NCBI GenBank assembly: GCA_037367405.1
Contig: JAZKJV010008269.1
Coordinates: forward strand, 124,001-188,000
Source of the DNA: Ottelia alismoides
Taxonomy: Eukaryota; Streptophyta; Magnoliopsida; Alismatales; Hydrocharitaceae
Length of the DNA: 64,000 nucleotides
Direction of reading: 5' to 3'
The position numbers were made by a program, and so were the translations under genes. Shown here in pieces: positions 47,151 to 58,143 of the stretch (position 1 is the stretch's first letter; every line of letters starts with the position of its first letter). The notes under the pieces are model-generated. The model searched no databases and had not been told where the DNA came from. It worked only from the letters and a program-made list of their open reading frames with translations.

Positions 47151-48074
47151 GTGATCCGAGTCAACCGCTTGACTTTACGGCTTTTGATTTTGTAATTAAT
47201 CACCAAAGAGTTGGCCATATATAGAACATGATATTCAATCCTTGATTGTTTATTGTTCGTCTTTTTAGGGTTTAGTCGAATCTTCACAAATTGCTTCAGA
47301 TCGGGTACATATTCTATGGCCTTGATCGACCGAAACTCTAAGATCAAACTTTTGCAAAATACTTCCATTTCAGAATTGTCCATTTTTTTGAATTTTCTAT
47401 TTTTCATTTTTTGATATTTTCTATGAGAATGTCAGTAGGGGGGTCAAAGGTCAGTGGTAGTTGTGTCTAAGTGTGATTCACATGATTAATCAGTGGTTTG
47501 CTTGGTGGTGGCCTCACTTTGTTTGGATTCTGCATCGCTTGGATGAGATCATATATTTTCTCCGTTAAAGCGTCTGCTCTTTGACTTATCCCAGCAATCT
47601 CATCTTCAAATATTTCATGACTTGTGATTGAGTAATCATTCTCCATATGTTGTGATTCGGGCATGTAACCATGAGTAGAGTATTGTATGTTCATAGTTAT
47701 TACAGTATGGTCATGTGTCATATTTCCTTGACTCTTGTTTTCTCGTGAATTATCGAAGGAAAATTGGTCATACTCAGGAAGATAGTTAACCTGAGTAGGG
47801 GATAAACCTGAGTAGGGGATAATTCAAGAGATTGGGAGTCCATAATAATCAGAATTCATGTTTCTCTGTCAATATTGGTTACTCTATTTTCCATCCTCAA
47901 TTCTGCTTGCTCTCTTGTGTCCATGAGATTGTCAGAATGCGAGAGAGGTATAATCCATGAAGAAGTGTGGGCATAGGTTGGGATGTATGGGAGGGAATAG
48001 AATGATGGCAGAGGGGGATTTGATTTGAAGAGAAGGTTCCCCTGGTGTGAGTGAGAAGAAGGATATCGGGACAT
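47151..48074 (-). pseudogene. gag-like remnant of A
   Basis: Three consecutive frames on the minus strand carry (1) MSRYPSSHSHQGNLLF at 48074, (2) a segment with DEIAGISQRADALTEKIYDL, a helical stretch before PPPSKPLIN (47467-47721), and (3) LEFRSIKAIEYVPDLKQFV leading into the protease (47111-47407). Position between primer site and protease says gag. The capsid blocks clear in B (HWINHLG, ESWERF) are missing, so most of the capsid domain has been lost or replaced. Confidence 0.5.
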
Positions 48075-49415
48075 GGTCGTGGAGACTATGAAGGAAGACT
48101 AATGTGCCGACATCTTCTCAAGAGGGGGATGGAATGATTTGCGAACCACGATTTGCTTGCAATTGCAAGGTCTTTGAAGCACACAACTCAAACACAAAAC
48201 AAACACAGATTCACCCACTCGACTCTTGTAAGGATACGTTAAGGTCCGATCGCTTGTCTTTTCAATTTTAATTTAACGACAAAGTAATCTTGAAAATTAA
48301 CGGAGTTGTTAGGTGCCGAGATTTTTCAAAAAGATTGTCCTGAATTCTTAAAACTATTTGCATCTACTCTCAACCAGTATAGGTGTAAGTACGGATTGTA
48401 AAAATATGGCTTCCCATTACTTGAGGACAGAACCTTACACGGTGTCCTCTAAACCACCCACTCTGTTAAGGGAAGTCAGATCATAAAACGACTACCTGAA
48501 ACCCTCACTAAAAAGTAGCTAGTTATTTCTAAAAATAGTAGTCTGAACGAAAATTTTCATTTTTTGGCTTTCTTCTAGAGATGTGATCTTGTCCTTACAA
48601 ACAATGAGTGTGTTATTCTCCATCTGACACAAATTTAATTTTAGGTTAGGTTATTTACAGTCACCTTGACTAGCAGTCCCGATTTTAGATTAAGGTTATC
48701 ACTGAGGTTTTAGATGAGCACAGAAATTCATGCCTGATGATCAGTCCCAATTCCTTTAATTCCTAAGTTACAAAAACTTAGGAGGGAGAATAAAAACTAC
48801 CAATGTAGGTGTAAATCAATGATGCATGCTTAAGAAGGAGACTTACAGTGATTGCTTGCGTTCTTCATGCGAAATGCAATACAAGGAATTTAAATTTACA
48901 TAAAATGATATGCACGGAGGAAAAACACCCTAAACAGATAGTTCTATTAGCAGGAAGAATTGATTTGAATTTGTCTAATGTTGTACGATCTACAGTGTGT
49001 ATAATTAGTGAAAGTGTGGCATAAGAATTATGAGCACAATCAAGAATAATTTAGCAGGCGTATATGTGCTTAATTCCTATGCCACTCAAGTCAAGTCCCA
49101 ACTAGAGAAAAGGGGTTGAAATAGACCCAACACACTACAGAGAAATCCAGTCTGAATTATTGCAAATTGATTAGGTTCAGAGAGAGGATGTATAAATTAA
49201 ACTATTTAATCTCTCAAACAAATATTAAAATTCGGTCTTCTTGGTAGACTCTTCAATTATGTTAAAAAATCGCTCCAAGTAATCTGCAAAGAGAGAATTT
49301 GCAGTTAGTAATGCTTTGAGAAAAGGATGAAAAATAGAATGCGAAAAATGGCATAGAAATTAATTTCACAAAAATTAATTACAGAAATTAATTTAAAACT
49401 CTAAAAATTCACCGA
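48075..49415 (-). other. Leader of A
   Basis: About 1.3 kb lie between the primer site and the gag-like remnant. There is no long frame and no recognisable motif on either strand. It is AT-rich with short C-rich patches. Confidence 0.6.
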
Positions 49416-49433
49416 TCCCCAGCAACAGTGCCA
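49416..49433 (-). promoter_or_regulatory. Primer binding site of A (tRNA-Asp type)
   Basis: On the minus strand TGGCACTGTTGCTGGGGA differs from TGGCGCCGTTGCCGGGGA at three positions. It lies two bases inside the 5' LTR end. It fixes the strand and the right LTR as the 5' LTR. Confidence 0.9.
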
Positions 49434-49435
49434 TT

Positions 49436-52400
49436 TGATGCCAAGCACGAAGATCGCCTCTTTAATAATACAGAATTTCAGTATAGGAGATGAAATTCGG
49501 TTGATCAAAAACCATAATCTTTGAATATTGTGGAAATTTTATTTTTGGTAAGTCTACCAAGGTTGAATACAAGGAACAATGATTTCTAGTTGCATGATTT
49601 TAAATTAATTAATTAATTAATTGCTAAGATAATTTATGTGTTAGGAAAATATAATACAATGCATTGATGGAGATGCGATACGAAGAAAATAAACAAAGAT
49701 GGCTATTAAGCGTAGGATATGTGACTTTGATTTTTAATCCAAACAATAATAATCTAAATCCTCAAAATAGGTTCACAAATCAAGAAGGATCAAACTCAAG
49801 AGATATTCAAATTAATTCCAGTGCTTCAAGTAAATAGATCAATTGATACTCGTAATAATTTTGAAGTAGAATATCGGTCCTCAAAATTTCTATGATTTAA
49901 TTCTTCAAATAATAGACAATAATATTAAAGGAATAAATCTTAATCAATCTCCTACAAAAGTTAAATCCTCAAATATATGAATAATAGTATAAGAGGATCA
50001 ATTGAATTCAGGTCCCTGCACTTAAATCCCTACAAATGTAGTCAAATATGTCAAAGAGTAACCTGCATAAATTGTCAGACATCCTCAAATGATAATCATC
50101 ATAAGAAAACTTAACATCTATACACAAACTATGCGAGATTATAGAGCATGAAAATAGCTTCAAAACGACACATTATGCATAAAATTCGAAGTTCAGATGA
50201 AGAAGATATGCGTAAATGAAGTCTAGGGACTAAAATATAATAAAAATAATTATTTCTTCTTCAAACAGGTCCCTGGGAGGACTTATCTGCAATATCAAGA
50301 ATTCAGAAAGGCCTTCTTGTAAAATACCCTAGGCGGGGGTATGTCTGTAATTAATCTAATTCTGGAGGGTCTGCGTGTAAAATTTCCAGAGTACATGTGC
50401 AAGGCAAGTGCCTCTTGAGGCAGGGGGTAGGAGGGGTTTCTACATTATTGGGAACTAGCGGAGGCCTGGACGTAGTTTGCCCCTAATGCACGTGCCAAGC
50501 ACATGATGTAGGAGGCTCAGCTGTTGAGGCTCGGGATCCAAGCCTCCACATTGCAGGTGATGCGAGGCTAAGATCCCTGAGCCTTAAGATATGGATGCTT
50601 GCTTCGGGGCAGCCACATAGCCATTTGATCAAGGCCTTGCCCTTGATCTAATGGTTGTGTTCTATTGGCGAAGGCGAGCGCGGTGGAGGCAGTGGCGTCA
50701 ATGAAGTGCGACAGCAAGGGCAGGCTCGACTAGTCGACACACGATCTGAGGAGCCCGATGGTGTGGGTGGAGCAGTATTGTCGGATGGAGGACCTCTACG
50801 GTGGATGGGGCGAGCTGCTGGGCAGAGAGCCAGACAGCAAGGGAGGAGCTCGGTTGTGAAACAGTGTGGTCGAGCGGGGTTCAGGCGGAGGTGATCGTCG
50901 ACAGAGCTCGAGGGTTGCGAGGCGATGAGGGGCAATGGCATTGAGCGAGTCAAAGGGCAGATGCTTACGATGGTGGTGAGGGTGATTTAGAATCTTGAAG
51001 GAGAGGATGTGGTCGACGACAATCGAAGTCGTGACGCTGGAGGTGGTCGAGTATCACCTAATGCGTGGAGGAGCTAAGGGCCCTCCAGGTAATCGCCTCA
51101 GCCGCGGTGAGTTGACAACGCTTGGCTGCTACTCGAAGCAGCTGTGACAAAATCGGAGGTCCGGCCTTGGATCGTGCCTAGAGTCTCGATGATGTGCGAA
51201 GGAGCTACTGTCACCAAGACCATCGTTGAGCTCACGATGATGGACTGATGAAGAAAATGAAGGGCACAAAAGAGGCTTTATAAGAGAGTTGAGGAGGAGA
51301 TGTGTTACGTGCATGCGGCCCCCAAAGAAGGGAAAAGAGATGCGGCGAAGGGCATAACACCAAGCGTCGGCGACGGTTACAATGGAAGGGTGAGTGATGC
51401 TGGGAAGGGGAGGAGGGCTGGGGTCATGTGCGGAGCACGTGATTGAGGTGGGGTGTGACAGTCACGTGCTATGCACGTGACCAGGGGAGAGAGGCAGATG
51501 GGCGAGTGACACGGACACGCCCAGGGGATTCCACGTGTCACCAAAAAAATTTAAAATAAAAAGAGAAAGAAAAATAGAAAAGAGATAGGAACAACTCGGA
51601 TCGAAAAATTTATTCACAAAAGTTATTATTCTCGATGAGATCTACAACTTTCATGAAGGAACAGGAGCAAAATAGGTCCTTTGTACAAAGTGGTTTTTGG
51701 TGGTCTCCAAGTGTATAGAAAACTGACTTTTGGGGTTTTGTATTTTTTTATGATTTTAAAATATGATAAAAATATAGAAAAAATACGCTAAAATAAAGAC
51801 ACTTAATTACACATAAATCTATTTTTTATTTTTTTAATAAATAAGAAAATAGAGAAATAAAATAAAAATACAAAATAAGAGATTTTTGTACAAACTCACA
51901 GAGGACACTCAGACATGTCAGTTTTTTTTTACTTTAGTCTTGATCTAGATTTGGGATTTTTAATTTGCTTGATAAAAATTTCATCAAAGAACACAAATGA
52001 AAAAGAAATAAAATAAAATAAGTGAAATATGTACATAAAAACTCAGGGTAAAAATAGCAAAAAGATAAAATGCGCAAAAGAGGCCTAAAACCCAACTTTC
52101 ACATATGAGCTCTGAATTTTACGAAATTGGTCATGTTTTGAAGGTACTTGAAAATGGAGTACTTTAAAAGTGTGTAGACCAAAATCAGACATTGTGTGAG
52201 GAAGATATGTGTTTTTTAGTCCGTCTGATATGAAATTAGATTTTAGGTTTATTTGTCACTTATTTGAGTTAGCAATTTTTAGTATTTTTTTATTCTTGTT
52301 AGTAATATCTCCACAATGGAGGTGGTTTCGGGTTTATTAGAGTTAGGGTGAATTAATTAAAAATAGGGTAAGTTAGTTGCTTTTTAGGTCAATTTACACA

Positions 52401-52566
52401 TGGCTTTTTTGGTTCATTATTTTACGCAATTATGCATGACGAAATGCGAATATTATTTACACATGTATGAATGTTAATGATGTTATATTAATTATTAAAT
52501 ACTAATGAATTATGGGGAACATAGCCTAATTGGCCAATGTTAGCATGTTGAATCTAAGATTTATCA
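49436..52566 (-). repeat. 5' LTR of A
   Basis: Intact 3131-bp LTR, minus strand: it starts TGATAAATCTTAGATTC at 52566 and ends ...GCTTGGCATCA at 49436. It has a TATA-like TTATAAAG (51276-51283, minus strand) followed by a GC-rich block (51250 down to 50500) that is open on both strands. The start of the LTR differs from the B/D/E and F families, so A represents a third LTR family. Confidence 0.95.
51276..51283 (-). promoter_or_regulatory. TATA-like box in the 5' LTR of A
   Basis: TTATAAAG on the minus strand, just before the GC-rich block. The left LTR has ATATAAAG at the matching place (39037-39044). Confidence 0.55.
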
Positions 52567-52571
52567 CCTAC

Positions 52572-53346
52572 CCGAGCGCCGACAGTCGTACCGTCTACCG
52601 GTTTCTGAAGGAAAATACCATTGCACAGTTCAAGATCCTCAAAATTCTCATATCGGATGGTGTAGCCAATTTATCAACAGAGAGATGAAGAAGTTGACTT
52701 AAGAATACTGCATAAAACATTGAGTAGCCTCTATGTACCATCCACACTCTAATGGCTTCGCAGAAAGTTCGGATAGGGAAATCAAGACGATTCTCTAGAA
52801 ACTTGTATGTCCATATAGAAGGAACTGGTCTCAACTGTTTGAGTCACTTCTCTGGGCCTATTCGACTACGTAAAAGTCACCTCTAGGAATGTCTCCCTAC
52901 CGCATGGTTTACGATAAGACATGTCATTTACACGTCAAAATGATTCACAAATCTCTGTGGGAAATCAATCTATGCAATTTAGATATGAAGAAATCAACCA
53001 AGAGAAGAAAAGCAGATCTGAACAGACTTCTTGAATATTGTGACTATGCATTAGACAACTGCTTAGTGTACAAGGATAAGGTCAAGAAGTGGAACACAAG
53101 CACATCCACCGCAAGACCTTCGAGTTGGGTCAGAAAGTATGGTTGTTTGATGCAAAGTTAAAACTTTTCACAAGGAATTTGAAAAAGCAAGTGGATAGGG
53201 TCTTTCGTAGTGAAGCACGTACGTGACAATGGAAGCATAGTAATATCCAAATTGTCAGCTGACACACAACCTTTCGTCATCAACGGACAGTTTCTGAAGG
53301 CTTACTTTGAGCATAATACTTTCTTGTCCATAATTGACTCCATTTA
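52572..53346 (+). pseudogene. Integrase of B, C-terminal part (resumes after A)
   Basis: After the CCTAC duplication the core resumes. An ISDG motif (second catalytic Asp) occurs near 52650, and MYHPHSNGFAESSDREIKTI holds the catalytic Glu. Then come WSQLFESLLWAYS, PLGMSPYRMVYDKTCHLHV, NLDMKKSTKRRKADLNRLLE and, in shifted frames, KVKKW and FVKHVRDNGS-type sequence. It ends FLKAYFEHNTF with a TAG at 53345. Stops near 52696, 52715 and 52797 stand at Lys, Arg and Gln positions of the family. The C-terminal part would bind DNA. Confidence 0.9.
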
Positions 53347-53588
53347 GATGGCATACAATGAAGAACTTCTAGCTGCAATATCTATAGATTCAGACAAAGC
53401 GATCAAAAATAATTTTGATTATTTAGTCATTTTCTTCTTTTTGTTTCTTTTCTTCTTTTTGTTTTTTATCCTTTTATTCTTCTGAAAGCTTCACTCATCC
53501 CATTCATCGTTGTTATACTTAGGATATGCTTTTATGGGTGCTCATTATTTAATCCCCCCACATGTCTCCTCAACTCTTGACATTCTTT

Positions 53589-53620
53589 CTATACTTAGGG
53601 ATATTTTACCCTAAGTATAG
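53589..53620 (+). repeat. Hairpin 1: CTATACTTAGGG / CCCTAAGTATAG
   Basis: Perfect 12-bp arms (53589-53600 and 53609-53620) with an 8-base loop ATATTTTA. It is the best preserved member of the series after the integrase. Confidence 0.95.
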
Positions 53621-53689
53621 GGAAAGACAGACTGAGCCGCTGATTTCTTTATTCCCGCCCTCGACCCACCCTAGTTTGTGTATAGTCTA

Positions 53690-53725
53690 CTATACTTAGA
53701 ATTAATTAATTCTAGTATAAGGGGG
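53690..53725 (+). repeat. Hairpin 2 with CTATACTTAG core
   Basis: TATACTTAGAATT and AATTCTAGTATA form a near-palindrome (one base lost in the right arm), followed by AGGGGG. Confidence 0.8.
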
Positions 53726-53769
53726 TTAGTCGGCTTCTCATTCTTTATTAGGTCATTATAGTATAGATT

Positions 53770-53845
53770 CCCCTATACTTAGTATGAGTTATGTCTTCCT
53801 TTTCTCTTCGATCTATGAGGACATAGCTCAAACTAAGTATAGGGG
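53770..53845 (+). repeat. Hairpin 3 with 26-bp arms
   Basis: Arms 53770-53795 and 53820-53845 are reverse complements apart from two mismatches, with a pyrimidine-rich loop. The left arm starts CCCCTATACTTAG. The right arm ends CTAAGTATAGGGG and runs into GTC. It is the counterpart of 11-81 in F and 45640-45720 in A. Confidence 0.95.
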
Positions 53846-55740
53846 GTCATATATATTGTAGATATTTTAACCATAAATCGTACTTGCATGCTTTCAATTA
53901 ATATAGCGAATTAATAAAAAATAAAATACACATCCAATTCTTTGAATGTACTGTTTAATAAAGCAGTTTAAAATATTTTGTAAAATGTTTTGAAAAATAA
54001 TTGAAAATCCTCTTTGAAAAATCTTTTGGAAACTGTTTGGAAATAATTTGTAAAATGTTTTCAACCTTTGTAAAAAAAAATTATTTGTAAAAAAATCTTT
54101 CTTTTATTTGATTAAATGTCCTAAAAATCTATTTGCAAATGGTTTTGAAAATGTTTGGAAAATAGTTTGAAAAATCTATACATGCTATTTGAAAAATCTT
54201 TGCAAAATGATTTTCAAATTTTGTAAATATTTATAAAAGTTATTTGTCAAATTAGTTTGCAAAATAAAGTTTTCAAAATGTTTGTGAAAATTTTCAAATA
54301 ATTTTGAGAACTATGTACATTATTTAAGCAAATAAAGATCCTTTACAAGCTATGTATATATAACCTTGTCAATTCCTAAATCCATAATACCTGTAAATAA
54401 CAAGATGCAGTCCCGTGTAAATATATGCACAATATTATTAGCCAGAACTCTTTTATTTATTTTAAAATCATTAAAAATATGCAAATCCAAAATTTTATAA
54501 AAATTTGAAAAATATTTTCAAAAATTACATAAAAAATTGTAAAACCTTTTCAAAATCCCACAAAAAGTTCAAAACCAGAGAATTGCATCACAAAATTTTT
54601 TCTACATTATGCATAGCATTTGCATTTTTCGGATTGAGATTGATAATTGAACAAGTCTAAATAAAAGTTGAAGATTGGAGCTTGGTTGGACCTTAATCAA
54701 CTCAATCATATGAATCTTTAGGAAACTGGAAATGAGGCACTTCAAGTATACCTGACTTAATTCTTTGAGACCACAAGACATGGTTTAGTGTCGTCTTGAC
54801 TACCTAGGTAGAATAATTCAAAACACATGCTTGACTCTTTCGATAGTGACCTAACTTGCACACTTGCACTTTATACCTTACACAACTCAGTTGAAGTGGT
54901 AGAGGGTTGGATTTGTAGACATGAGACACAAGCCAGTGGAAATGTCGGAAGTCACATATCTGTGGCCATTGTACTCGAACTGATCCATTCACCATGAGGT
55001 CCAATGATGGAATGTTGTGGGTTGCAACAATGCTTCAAAAGAGGGATAGTTTACTGGATCAAGAGGAACAAGTCCTTATGCAAATGATGTTGTACATAGT
55101 ATTTTAAAAAAATGGAAAAATCAAAAACTCCAAAAAGAAAAGACAGGCAAGGACGAAAATATTCAATTCCCATCAGAGTATGTATGTAGTCAATAAGCAA
55201 GCTTTAGCTTTAAAGTCACATACATGTGAGCCTACAACTGGATGACTTGGCTACACATCCTAGGATAGGTAGCTACATTGGCTACTGTCCATTCTTCTCT
55301 CCACCTCCCCTTCTTGAGCCGGTTGTACTTGAACTTAGAAGGGAATACCCTGCTTCTCGAGGAAAGATTTGTTGGACTGGAGAATTAGGGTCGACATGTT
55401 GGAGAAGAATGACTTTTACCGTTTCAGCCGAGAGGATCTACATATCACATACATTTTAAAGATAGGCTCATAGTCATAAGGGACTACGTATGACATCGAT
55501 CTATTCTGAACTTGCTTTTGAGGAGACTTGGACAGAGTTTTGTGGATCTCTGAGGCAGTTACATTTCAAGTTTGTTCCCAAAGAAGGTTCTGACCACACC
55601 TAAAATCCGAAGGTCCGACTGAGCTCCAACTTTGATTTGTAAAGACAATTTTAAAAGTTAAAGTCATTCCAAGATCTTTCCTTTTCTTTTCTTTATTTTA
55701 TGCACTTATGGCATAAGTGTTTGCTAGGGACTAGCAAAGG

Positions 55741-55753
55741 CAAGTATAGGGGG
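55741..55753 (+). promoter_or_regulatory. Polypurine tract of B
   Basis: CAAGTATAGGGGG sits directly before the LTR start TGATGAATCTCC. Confidence 0.9.
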
Positions 55754-56976
55754 TGATGAATCTCCATTTTATCACATTTATAATTTCATTTTTTTCCTTA
55801 AATCCCTACCTAAATACATGTATATATCATTAATTTGTCAAATAAATACTTGATTAATTGTATAAAATAGTGTATAAAATAGTGTATATTTTATGCATTT
55901 AATTCCAAAATTAAAGAATAAAGTAAGAAAAGAAAAAGGAAGGAGACACCGTAGGTGTTAAGTGACCCTAGACCCTAATACCCAGTCATCATGATGACTT
56001 GATCGATAAGGAATAAGGTAGGGGGATATAGGGCAGATAAATTGTACAAGTCATACACGAAACCCTAATTTTAAAATTTATCAATAATTACATTTAGCAC
56101 TTATTTTGTACAATTATTTTTACACTTCAAATAATAAAACTTTATACATGAATATTGTGGATAAAAGTACAAAGAAAAATACAAAATTTATTTCACATAA
56201 AATAATATATATTGTACCTTTTGCATTCAGAATAAAACTCCAAAATCTCAACTTCACTAACTTGTATCTCCTCCATATAATCTGAAAATTCGTCAAAATG
56301 ATCTTTAATTGTATATAACTTTTTATTAGCTATTTGAAAAGGTGATTTCTTTCAATTTAGAGTTTAGATGCAAAAGTTAGTTTTTGGACCCATATTATAT
56401 AATTTATCTAAATAAAATATTCATTTTATTTATTCTTTATGATTTTCATACTTTGATATTTTATAATTATATAAATATTATTTATAAAATATGTACACAA
56501 CTAGAATAACATAAAACCATTAAAATTACTCTAAAATAAAATAGTGTACTACAATACATAGATTTACATATACCAATATAATAAATACAAATATTTATTT
56601 AAGTGTACAAATAACTTAAAAAAATAAAATAAAAATATATTTGTGTGTATTTAAATAACTTATAAATATATAAATTATGTGAATAAAAAAATAAAAACAC
56701 ATATTACAAAATAAAAATAAAATACCAAAATATAGGTATTTATACATATGTTTTAGTTGTAATATTAACTTATAATAAAAATCCCCATAAAAATAAATAT
56801 CTATATAAAATACTACAATAAATTATGAATATTTTCATGTTTTTATAAAAAATTAGTTAATTTATTTCGTATTTATTATTGATTTTTCCAATCTTTTTCT
56901 TCTGGGAATGTTCTCGTTAATCCATGTGGACCAACCGGAAACCTCCCCCAGTTGTACTCGGTCAACTAGTCCCACT
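55754..56976 (+). repeat. 3' LTR of B, first part
   Basis: It starts TGATGAATCTCCATTTTATCA and matches D, E and, from about 56325, the truncated 5' LTR. It is cut at 56976 by copia LTR G. The rest should lie beyond the right edge of the window. Confidence 0.9.
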
Positions 56977-58143
56977 TGAAGGATACAGAAAAATCATGAA
57001 GAGCATCACAGAAGCGTGGAGATCGCATCATATGCTATCGTGAGCAACTAGTTGCACTAGTTGCTCGGTGCAGCGGAGTTTAAAACATTAAAGCGATGAA
57101 ATCACATGATCAAGGAACACTTACCGGATCATTTCATCTAAACCACAAGTAAGATGTAGGAATACCTTTTATAGCATGGTTGTGATCATGTCTCTAAAGC
57201 AATCCTATCTCAAGTCCGACCCAACGGAGGAGACGTATGCGAGCGTGTTGATGAAACACATGCTCCTTGCAATCCAAGTTGATGATCCAAGAGGCGAATC
57301 TCCTGGTCTTTTCACATGAGATCTGATGTCTTCTTCATGAGTGAGGTGCACTGAAGGAGACAGAGATCCATGAGGGGTCGAAGCAATAACTTGATGGTGT
57401 GGCGATGACGACGAATCTCTCTAGGGCACAAAGTGGATGACCATTTAGATAGAGAGATGGGGTGTGTACTATGAAAAGTATAGATAAGATATTCAATATT
57501 GTGTGTAAAAAGAAGCACTAAGGTTTTCTCTTCTATTATAATATTGTGGGAGTCCATGGATCACAATCCATGGACTACACAAAATCAATGGTTGAGATTG
57601 ATTTGTATTCCTTTCAATGACTACGATTTTATAGTAAAAATACAACAACAAATAAATAAATTAAATTAAATATATATTTAATAATATTCAATATAAATTA
57701 ATTTTAATTAAATCAATCAACTTTGGAGAAATAGGAAGGAGGCAAGCCTCCTTCAATAAGGGAGGTGGATGGCCACAAGACCTATTAGAACTTGGTGGTT
57801 GTCCACCCTCTCCTAATAGGAAGGTTGCCTCCATATCCTTTTACATGAGATTACACATCCCATAAATTTATCCATAATTTTACAATAATATTTGTTGTAA
57901 ATTATTTCAAAAAATTAATTCCAAATTATTTTGGTAAAATATCAATCATGCCATTGGCAATTTATGAATCATATTCAGAATCCAAAATAATATGTAAATT
58001 ACATTTTCAATTAGATGTTCAATGTGAATCCAATTCACATCAACATTTGAATTATAAATGTTATTTACAAATAGCTCCATCTCATATATTATAAATCACA
58101 TTTATAATATATATGATTAATATGGATAGTGTTATCCCCATTA
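56977..58143 (-). repeat. Copia LTR G, minus strand, interrupted
   Basis: On the minus strand this ends TATCCTTCA at 56977 and matches the last 1.2 kb of the copia LTRs: the GCGACTAGT-like stretch, the GC-rich block (57170-57420), CCATGGATTG/AATCCATGG and the hairpin region (57720-57860). It is clearly more diverged than copia 1 and 3 and lacks their TATA box. The flank CCACT (56972-56976) is the likely left target duplication. It is the 3' LTR (or a solo LTR) of a minus-strand element cut by copia 3. Confidence 0.85.

Larger units (their letters stand above)
26633..52566 (-). mobile_element. Element A: non-autonomous Athila-like element (gag-protease only)
   Basis: Both ends are exact: TGATGAACAC at 26633 and ...TTTATCA at 52566, with the perfect 5-bp target duplication CCTAC on each side (26628-26632 and 52567-52571). 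Read on the minus strand it has a 5' LTR, primer site, leader, gag remnant, protease, an unassigned ORF, the hairpin and antisense-ORF region, polypurine tract and 3' LTR. No RT, RNase H or integrase is found in its 5253-bp internal region. Two younger insertions (copia 1 and solo LTR D) lie in its 3' LTR. Confidence 0.9.
53347..55753 (+). other. Post-integrase region of B
   Basis: It holds the three CTATACTTAG hairpins (53589-53845), a block of degenerate TTTTGAAAATnnTTTG-like repeats (53930-54600) and a moderately GC-richer part (54600-55640). The last shares its layout with the reverse strand of 7790-8570 in C. A 77-codon frame at 55226-55459 shows weak similarity to C and no known domain. 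There is no env-like gene. Confidence 0.7.
11867..56976 (+). mobile_element. Element B: Athila gypsy element, host of the nested insertions
   Basis: Parts in order: 5' LTR (truncated at its start), tRNA-Asp-like primer site, long leader, gag, protease, RT-RNase H, integrase, post-integrase hairpins, polypurine tract and 3' LTR. With E and A and their target duplications removed, the internal part is about 10.9 kb. RT and integrase blocks (PFIDQ, PEDQEKTTFTC, LFGLCNAPTTFQRCM, FMDD, WGIDFMGPF) match the Athila lineage. Every gene is broken. The 3' LTR is cut by copia G and continues outside the window, so the outer target duplication cannot be checked. Confidence 0.85.
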
